A stretch of 64,000 nucleotides of DNA from Leguminivora glycinivorella (taxonomy: Eukaryota > Arthropoda > Insecta > Lepidoptera > Tortricidae): the NCBI RefSeq assembly GCF_023078275.1, contig NC_062975.1, forward strand, positions 14,607,141-14,671,140, read 5' to 3'. A program made the position numbers and the translations under genes. Positions within the stretch are counted from its first letter, which is position 1. Every line of letters begins with the position of its first letter. This document shows positions 57,970 through 64,000 of this stretch, one piece after another. The notes under the pieces were generated by a model. That model worked only from the letters and a program-made list of their open reading frames with translations, was not told the DNA's origin and made no database searches.

Positions 57970-60900
57970 ATGTCAAACAAAATCATATCATTCGAGTACC
58001 GTTCAAGGGATGAGAACAATGGTAAGACAGTAGATACTTAGTTACTTATTTATTGTTGAAGATAATTTATAATCATAGCCGGATTAAACAAAGAAAATCG
58101 AAGACCGGGTCAAAGCAAAGTTGTCAATGGGCGAAGCACAGGGGCGAAGCGAGCTTCGCTGCCAGAGTTATGAAGAACTATTTGTTTAATCCCTTATTGT
58201 TAGCCCTTACGGAAATACACGCGTTAGTATATACGAGTATTTGTTTACATTTCGAAGTTTTGAAAGTCTTAACTAAATTATACAAATACAAAACGAAATC
58301 AGCTTACATCTAATTATAGTAATATTTTTAATATTGTAATGTATGTGTATTGTAATAATGTTGTAGTAGTATTTTTAATATTGGTGTATATAATTATTTA
58401 ACTTAATGTGTAATTTTCCTATTCCTTTAATTATTTCTTGCACTACCATTTTCAAAATGTCTGTTCTTTATTTCCTGCTACCCTAAGGTTGTTTGGTAGA
58501 GATCGCTTACAGCGATAAGACCGCCTGTTGCTACCTATGTTTAATGTCTGCTATTTGTAATCTGTTATCCTTGTGGTGCAATAAAGAATATTTACTTACT
58601 TTACTTTACTTTTATAGTTTACATTATGAAATGCAAAATGTCAAGTGTGTCAATATGAAATGTTCACACGTAGACTCAATAGGTATCCTCCTATTGATAT
58701 CCAACAGATTTTTATTTTGCAGCTCTTTATAAAAGTGTCAAATTTTCGGTAAATGTAAGTTTTCTAATTGTTAAAAATGTAACAATAATTACAGAGGCTT
58801 TAATACCACCGGCGCTGCACACCCTGTTATGGATTGCAAGATTGCTGGGCGCAGTGCCGGCTCGTATGGTGCGTAAGCGCACCGGCTGGAGGCTCTCAGT
58901 GGCACCGGCACTCGTCAAACTACAGCGCCTGATTGTCGTCATGACCTGTGAGTTTATTTTACAAAACATAGGTGTCTGATTCGCAGGCGTCCATGTAAGT
59001 AAAAACTCTATCAATAAAAAAACGAAGAAACTGCATATGAAATGAAACATTGTTTTGAATGGTTTCCCTGGGGTTCAACTGAAACTATATTTATTTATAT
59101 CTGTACTGTAATACTTATATTTGACCTTTCCCATCCGGTACATTCTGATTGACACACGGTCGAACGCGATTAAATATCATTATTTTTTTTTTCCGACGCT
59201 TCGGCCAGTGCAACCTGCATGGTTATGGAAGACCAGCTGATGGTGATGTGTCATCAAAATAAACAGCACAAAATTACCCGATATGAGTTTATATGTCGGC
59301 GGCCGAACGAAGAATCCGCCAGATCACGAGATTCCTAGGCATATCGTGAAACGGCGCCAAATCATGATTTGGCTTAGTAACATTCGCCATATCGTTCAAA
59401 ACTCACCGTTTAACGATTTGCCCAGTGACGTTTAAGCAGATCATGAAATTCCTAGGCATATCATGATACGCCGCCATATCGTTCAATACTTAAGTAGGGT
59501 TCCAAATTGAAGTAAAAAATACAAGAAAATCATAATATAAAATCCAATAATTAAATTAAATAGGGATCATCCACATATTACACCGTCACACCAAATTTCA
59601 GGTTTTTGGACCCCTCCCCCCCTATGTCACGCTTTTTTGTATCCCTTTAACAGGGGTTGTCACATTTAGTATGACCCCCCCCCCCCCCTACACTGTGACG
59701 TAATATATGGATGACGCCATACTTTGTATTTTACAAATGAAATGAAACGAGACTTGTATTATTACCTAATTGGAATAAATATTAAATTAATAACCTTTTC
59801 AATAATTTGACCAGGTCTATAATTATACATTTAAATAATGCAAAAAAATAAATTTCCAAAATTTACCAAACAAGACATGTGTTAGTAATTATAATAATTA
59901 TATCCGATAATGAATATTATAGTAATTGACAGATTAAAGTCGACGAGTAGAAAAAAGCTTCTTTTGTACTTCTATTTTCAATAACCACACTATTTTGCAG
60001 CACCACCAATGACCAAGAAAGAAACTATTCTACGAAGTGCCCGCTAATAATAGAGCTAGGAATATCGACGAATGCGTTGCTTTAATTGATCTGCCGTGTT
60101 GTTTATCAGGCACATCGTGATATGCCTGGACAACTTTTAGGCATTTCATGATTTGGCGCCGTTTCACAGGAATCTCGTGATCTGGCGGATTTTACGATCG
60201 TCCGCCGACATATCGATACCTCTGGGTTCAATTGGCGTAAAGGACATTTTGGCGAAAATGAGTTATATATACAGTTTTGTTCAGAATTTCAAGCGCTATC
60301 GATCTGTGTAGTTAAAATTTCGATATCTCTTAAAAAGTTGCCTTTACGACCAAGATTTTCTACTATGGACTTGCAAAAATAGCTTTTCTGAAGGGGCGTA
60401 AATATCAAGTCATTAATTATAAATTATTATTTGTGTCGTAAAGGAAATCTACAAATAAAAATATAGTCGTAAGTCACCTTGATATATATTGTTGCCCTTT
60501 AAGCCCTTACTTTTTAAGGATCACTTTCTATAGTAGTGTGGTAAAGTTGGGCGTAAAGGACAAGTTTTTTGTTCTTCGTCCTTTACGACCAGCACTAAAA
60601 ATATTTTATCCGCAACTGTAATCGATATCATTGGATTCAATTGTCGTAAAGGACATATAATGCAGGTTTCCAAGAGAAAGATAAACCCACTTTTTTGTTT
60701 TTTTGACCTATATTTGTGACGTGCATAAGAAAAATATGCAGATTACGAGTATCTTTAACCTAGTGTAACAACCGTAGTGATAAACTAAACGATTTAGAAG
60801 ATAGATGGTTGTAAAGGACACGTCAAAAGCTGTTAACGTCCTTTACACCCATGATTTGATAGGGTCGTAAATGACGGTCTTAGATGATTTTTATACAAAA

Positions 60901-62833
60901 CCGGGGCGTAATTGTAACCGAAATGGTACAAATGTTGTGCTAAGTTTACAATTAAAAACTGGAAAAATGTGTCAAAACGTACTTAATATGGCATAGAATA
61001 GACATTAGTTTAATGCAGTGTATTATTTATCTAAGCTATCTTAGCAACAAAAAAGAACAAGACTATTTTATATCCAGTTTTGTAATAAAGAAACAATATT
61101 TGCTTAAAAACGATCTACTAATACTTTGGCAACAAGCTCAAAGTTATTTTCTTAGTATTCGCCGCTGTTGAATAGTCAGTAGGTTACGCGCTTTAATTCT
61201 AGCAGGGAAACGTTTTCGTAGTATTATTATACTGCGACGAGATGTACGTAATTAAAAAAAAACACTATGGTAATCAGGGTACGTACCCAAATGCACAAAC
61301 GCTCACGATAATATCTATTTCGTAGCTATATATCTTTATCGCTCTTGCGTATTGCACCAGACTGCATTTTTGTCGGCGTCTGGCGTCGACGATTGCCATT
61401 CAGCTACGCCGCCAGTAAACTTTAACAGTAGACTATACTAACATTTAGTGCGACAATAACAGGTGCGTTTCGCTAGCGAATGAGCGTTAGCGTTTGGTGA
61501 CTTGGCTATGTACCCACAGGTACTTAAAGCATTGACTATAATATTTCTAGGATTGAACTCATAATTAAGATTATTCTTATTTAACAGGTTAAAGACTAAA
61601 TAACAATCTTCTGTTTTAAAATTATCAAAAATATTAATCAACATAGTAGGTAGTCTTGACTACAGTTACTATATATTATTTATTAGTTGGTCACAGTTTG
61701 TATACGCGTCCTAACTTGCGTTTATAAATTGGTACTTAACTCTTAGTTATTCTTAGAACTTCTTTCTACTTTAGACTTAAAATTACTGTCGTATGTTCAC
61801 AGTTGCTGATTAAAGTTTACGTGATTACCATTAGTGTTTTTATATTTACTTAAACTACGAAAGCGTTTCCCTGCTAGAATTAAATACTGAATGCGTAACT
61901 TATTGAGAGCTGAGACAGCGGCGAGTACTAAAATAATAATTTTCCAAAATACTAGATAGTTTTTAAGTAAATGTTGTTTCTTTATTGCAAAACTGGGTAT
62001 AAAATAGTCTTGTTCTTTGTCTTTGCTAAATATGTATTTAGATAAATATACACTGTAACACTATTGTGGCTATTCTATGGCATATTAACTACGTTTTGAT
62101 ACATTTTTCAAGTTTTTCAATTGTAAACTAAGCTAAAAACAGTTGCCATTTGTACCATTCCGGTTACATTTACGCCCCGAATTTGTATAAAAATCATCTA
62201 AGACCGTCATTTACGACCCTCTCAACTCTAATTGTTCAAAAAAATCGTGGGTGTAAAGGACGTTCATAGCATTTTGACATGTCCTTTACAACCATCTAAC
62301 TTCTAAACCGTTTAGTTTATCACTACAGGTGCTACACTAGGTTAAGGATACTAAAAATCTACATATTTTTCTATATACGTCACAAATATAGGTCAAAAAA
62401 CAAAAAAGATATAAATATTTTTCTAAAAAAAAAGTTGTTTTTTGCTTCTCCTGAAAACCTGCATTTTGTCCTTTACGCCAATTGAACCCAAAGGTATCGA
62501 TATATAAAACATAAGGTAAAATAATGATTTTTTTATCGTGTTGACCTGTAGGTAAATGACTTTTAATAAGTTTCTATACACGAATTTACTAAAATTGCTT
62601 AGTAGAACTATAATTATTTATACTGTACATACTAATAAAACGAAACATTTTTCAGGTATAATTTTCCTATGTTTCGTAATTTACTTTTTAATGCGTCTAT
62701 CTCCCCATTAAGTTTGTCGGATATCGTTTTTGACATGGTTTATATCCTCATAATGCTTACATACGTGTTCGGACTTTGGAATGTTCGGGACAAACTGAAA
62801 CTGCTTGTAAATCTACTACGTCGACTGCAAAAG
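57970..62833 (+). CDS. Second gustatory receptor gene, 5' part, with a frameshift in exon 3
   Basis: Same family and strand as the gene at 40684 and directly downstream. Exon 1 is 57970-58021 (MSNKIISFEYRSRDENN, phase 1). Exon 2 is 58795-58947, after ACAG, and encodes ALIPPALHTLLWIARLLGAV, RKRTGWRLSVAP and ALVKLQRLIVVMT, ending in phase 1. Exon 3 is 62656-62833, after TTTTTCAG. It starts IIFLCFVIYFLMRLS in phase, then meets TAA; the continuing receptor sequence (SLSDIVFDMVYILIMLTYVF, then LKLLVNLLRRLQK) is in the neighbouring frame. The exon is one base short of the expected length. The shift lies at or near CCCC 62703-62706. Exon borders match the first receptor gene (ALVKLQRLI / GLVMLQRLL and LLRRLQK / LLRQIQK). 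Later exons lie outside the window. Confidence 0.8.
58440..58615 (+). mobile_element. 3' tail of a LINE-type element in receptor intron 1
   Basis: CTAAGGTTGTTTGGTAGAGATCGC, then GATAAGACCGCC and GTGGTGCAATAAAGAATATTTACTTAC, has the form of a lepidopteran LINE 3' tail with GTGCAATAAAG. It has not been aligned. Confidence 0.5.
59291..60212. mobile_element. MITE-like element with ATATGTCGGCGG ends
   Basis: The ends ATATGTCGGCGG and CCGCCGACATAT are inverted. Subterminal copies of CAGATCACGAGATTCC, CCTAGGCATATCGTGA and GGCGCCAAATCATGATTTGG occur on both sides in opposite orientation. Inside lies another repeat (about 59565-59720) with C-rich tracts and ATCCACATATTACACCGTCAC / GTGACGTAATATATGGATGAC ends. 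Confidence 0.65.
60213..62500. mobile_element. Large inverted-repeat element with iterated GTAAAGGAC motif
   Basis: The outer ends read TCGATACCTCTGGGTTCAAT and, inverted, TCGATACCTTTGGGTTCAAT. Arms of roughly 600 bp (about 60630-61230 and 61860-62490) are inverted and well conserved. A short motif, G(T/G)CGTAAAGGACA and variants, occurs many times in both orientations (for example near 60235, 60341, 60434, 60550, 60577, 60643, 60810, 60838, 62260, 62280 and 62466). No transposase frame is seen. The centre (61240-61850) contains a palindromic-MITE fragment. It lies in intron 2 of the second receptor gene. Confidence 0.7.
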
Positions 62834-62904
62834 GTAAATCTGAGTATAAAATTCAATTTCCTATTTGTTATGAATGTTATGATAATTGAAGAACATTTAT
62901 GAAA

Positions 62905-63165
62905 AAACTAGCTTTTGCCCGCGGCTTCGCTCGCGTTAAATTCGAAAATTTCTCCATGCTCCATATAAACTTCCACCCCCCATTTTGGGCAAGTGGAGCG
63001 TTAGTAAGGCAAGAGATAAAGGGTAGCCTATGTCACTCTCCATTTCTTCAATTATCTCCACTTAAAAAATCATGACAGTTCGTAGCCCCGTTTTGTCGTG
63101 AAAGACGGACAAACAAACAGACACACACACTTTCCCATTTATAATATTAGTATGGATAGTGGAAA
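62905..63165 (+). repeat. Interspersed repeat, 'AACTAGCTTTTGCCCGCGGCTTCG' type
   Basis: It begins AACTAGCTTTTGCCCGCGGC and ends with CCATTTATAATATTAGTATGG. It has TATGTCACTCTCCATTTC in the middle, also present inverted at 8840. Non-coding here. Confidence 0.6.
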
Positions 63166-64000
63166 AATCAGTTAGAAGCCAAAGACCTAGGCGAACTTTT
63201 CTCGATCAAGTAGGAAATACTTGATTCGGTCAAGTTGTGTTCGAATTTGAATGTAAGGGAAATTAAAAAAAAAATCAATCCAGCTAAACTTTAATGTAGT
63301 GTGGTACCTTAGGGTATGGTGCGTTGCGCACACTAGCGTCCCCTGCCGTCCCCCTGACGCAACACCCCCTTTTCCCCGTTAGTTGCCAAAATGAAGCTTC
63401 GGCCAAACGTTGTTTGGCAAATTAAATTCGGCCAAACATATTTCTGCGAAAAGGCAGAACACCCCCCATACTCAGCCAGCCTCATTTTAACTCTCTTAAA
63501 GGATACAAATCCAAAAACGCTGAAATTAGTTTCTTTCCTTTTTAATATAACCCTTTATACGAAGTTTTAAGCTCATATTCCCAAAATAAAGGTAGATCCT
63601 TATACGAATTTTGGACACCCATTTCACCCCCTTAGGGGATGAATTTTGAAAAATCCTTCCTTAGTGCGCCCGTATACCTTATAAGTAACCTACGTGAACG
63701 TGACACATTTGAATTCTCTAGCACCAGTGGTTTGGGCTGTGCCTTGATTTAAGTCAGTCAGTCACTCAGGACTTTGCCGTTTATATATAAATACATAATA
63801 AATAAATAACATGAAAATAGTGCATGATATAAAAAAATATTATATGACCTTTTTTATTGGAAATTTTATCAGCATTATTTCTTTCATTGACAACTTTTTT
63901 CTAAAATGTATACTTTCTCCAAAAATTAGAAAAAACGGAATTTTGGGACATATTTCACGGTAAAAGGGGGGCTGCGTCAGGTGGAGGGGGGGGACGCTAG
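63166..64000. repeat. Repeat-rich window end
   Basis: The block 63520-63790 is the relative of 31555-31790 (GAATTTTGAAAAATCCTTCC, GGTTTGGGCTGTGC, GTCAGTCAGTCA). At 63330-63480 there is a GC-richer block (CCCTGCCGTCCCCCTGACGC) whose reverse-complement-like GGGGGGCTGCGTCAGGTGGAGGGGGGGGACGCTAG closes the window. That suggests an inverted-repeat element of about 650 bp that may continue past the edge. No exon is seen. Confidence 0.5.

Overview
This is nuclear DNA of an insect, almost certainly a moth or butterfly. It is AT-rich and loosely packed. It holds intron-bearing RR-1 cuticular protein genes, insect gustatory receptor exons, a mariner with TA target duplications, a piggyBac-type element with TTAA duplications, tRNA-derived SINEs, and several interspersed repeats of a kind common in lepidopteran genomes. 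There is no sign of operons or other bacterial organisation. Most long open frames are repeat sequence or chance; the real genes are built from short exons that I joined by splice sites and reading phase.

Positions 1-33,000 are a cuticle protein cluster. Three intact-looking three-exon RR-1 genes are at 6172-7809 (+), 10831-13022 (-) and 30101-32452 (+). A fourth, divergent and probably damaged copy lies at about 2670-3576 (+). All share the phase pattern 0 then 2, a very short first exon ending inside the signal peptide, and a last exon with the chitin-binding motif. Between and inside them are transposon remains: a hairpin at 10-236, two 3' ends of one non-LTR retrotransposon family (about 4206-4490 and 11820-12790), an inverted pair of 420-bp repeats carrying a conserved short reading frame, a SINE, a non-autonomous TA element, a broken mariner (16077-17312) and a piggyBac-type element (24373-25804). 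The stretch 17.3-30 kb has no gene that I can support.

Positions 33,000-40,600 are repeat-rich and gene-poor: a LINE C-terminal fragment on the minus strand, and a young non-autonomous LTR element (36628-39138) whose two 129-bp LTRs differ at one base.

Positions 40,684-64,000 hold two tandem gustatory receptor genes on the plus strand. The first (40684-56997) can be assembled from nine exons in consistent phase to about 386 residues with seven membrane segments and the usual family C-terminus; only its short first exon is not found. The second starts at 57970 and runs out of the window. Its third exon carries a 1-nt frameshift at a CCCC run. The receptor introns are filled with mobile elements. 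One is a 2-kb foldback element (54795-56770) whose interior carries exon-like coding sequence. Others are two elements built from many copies of a short motif (46857-47572 and 60213-62500), a hAT-like MITE and a perfect-TIR MITE beside an exon.
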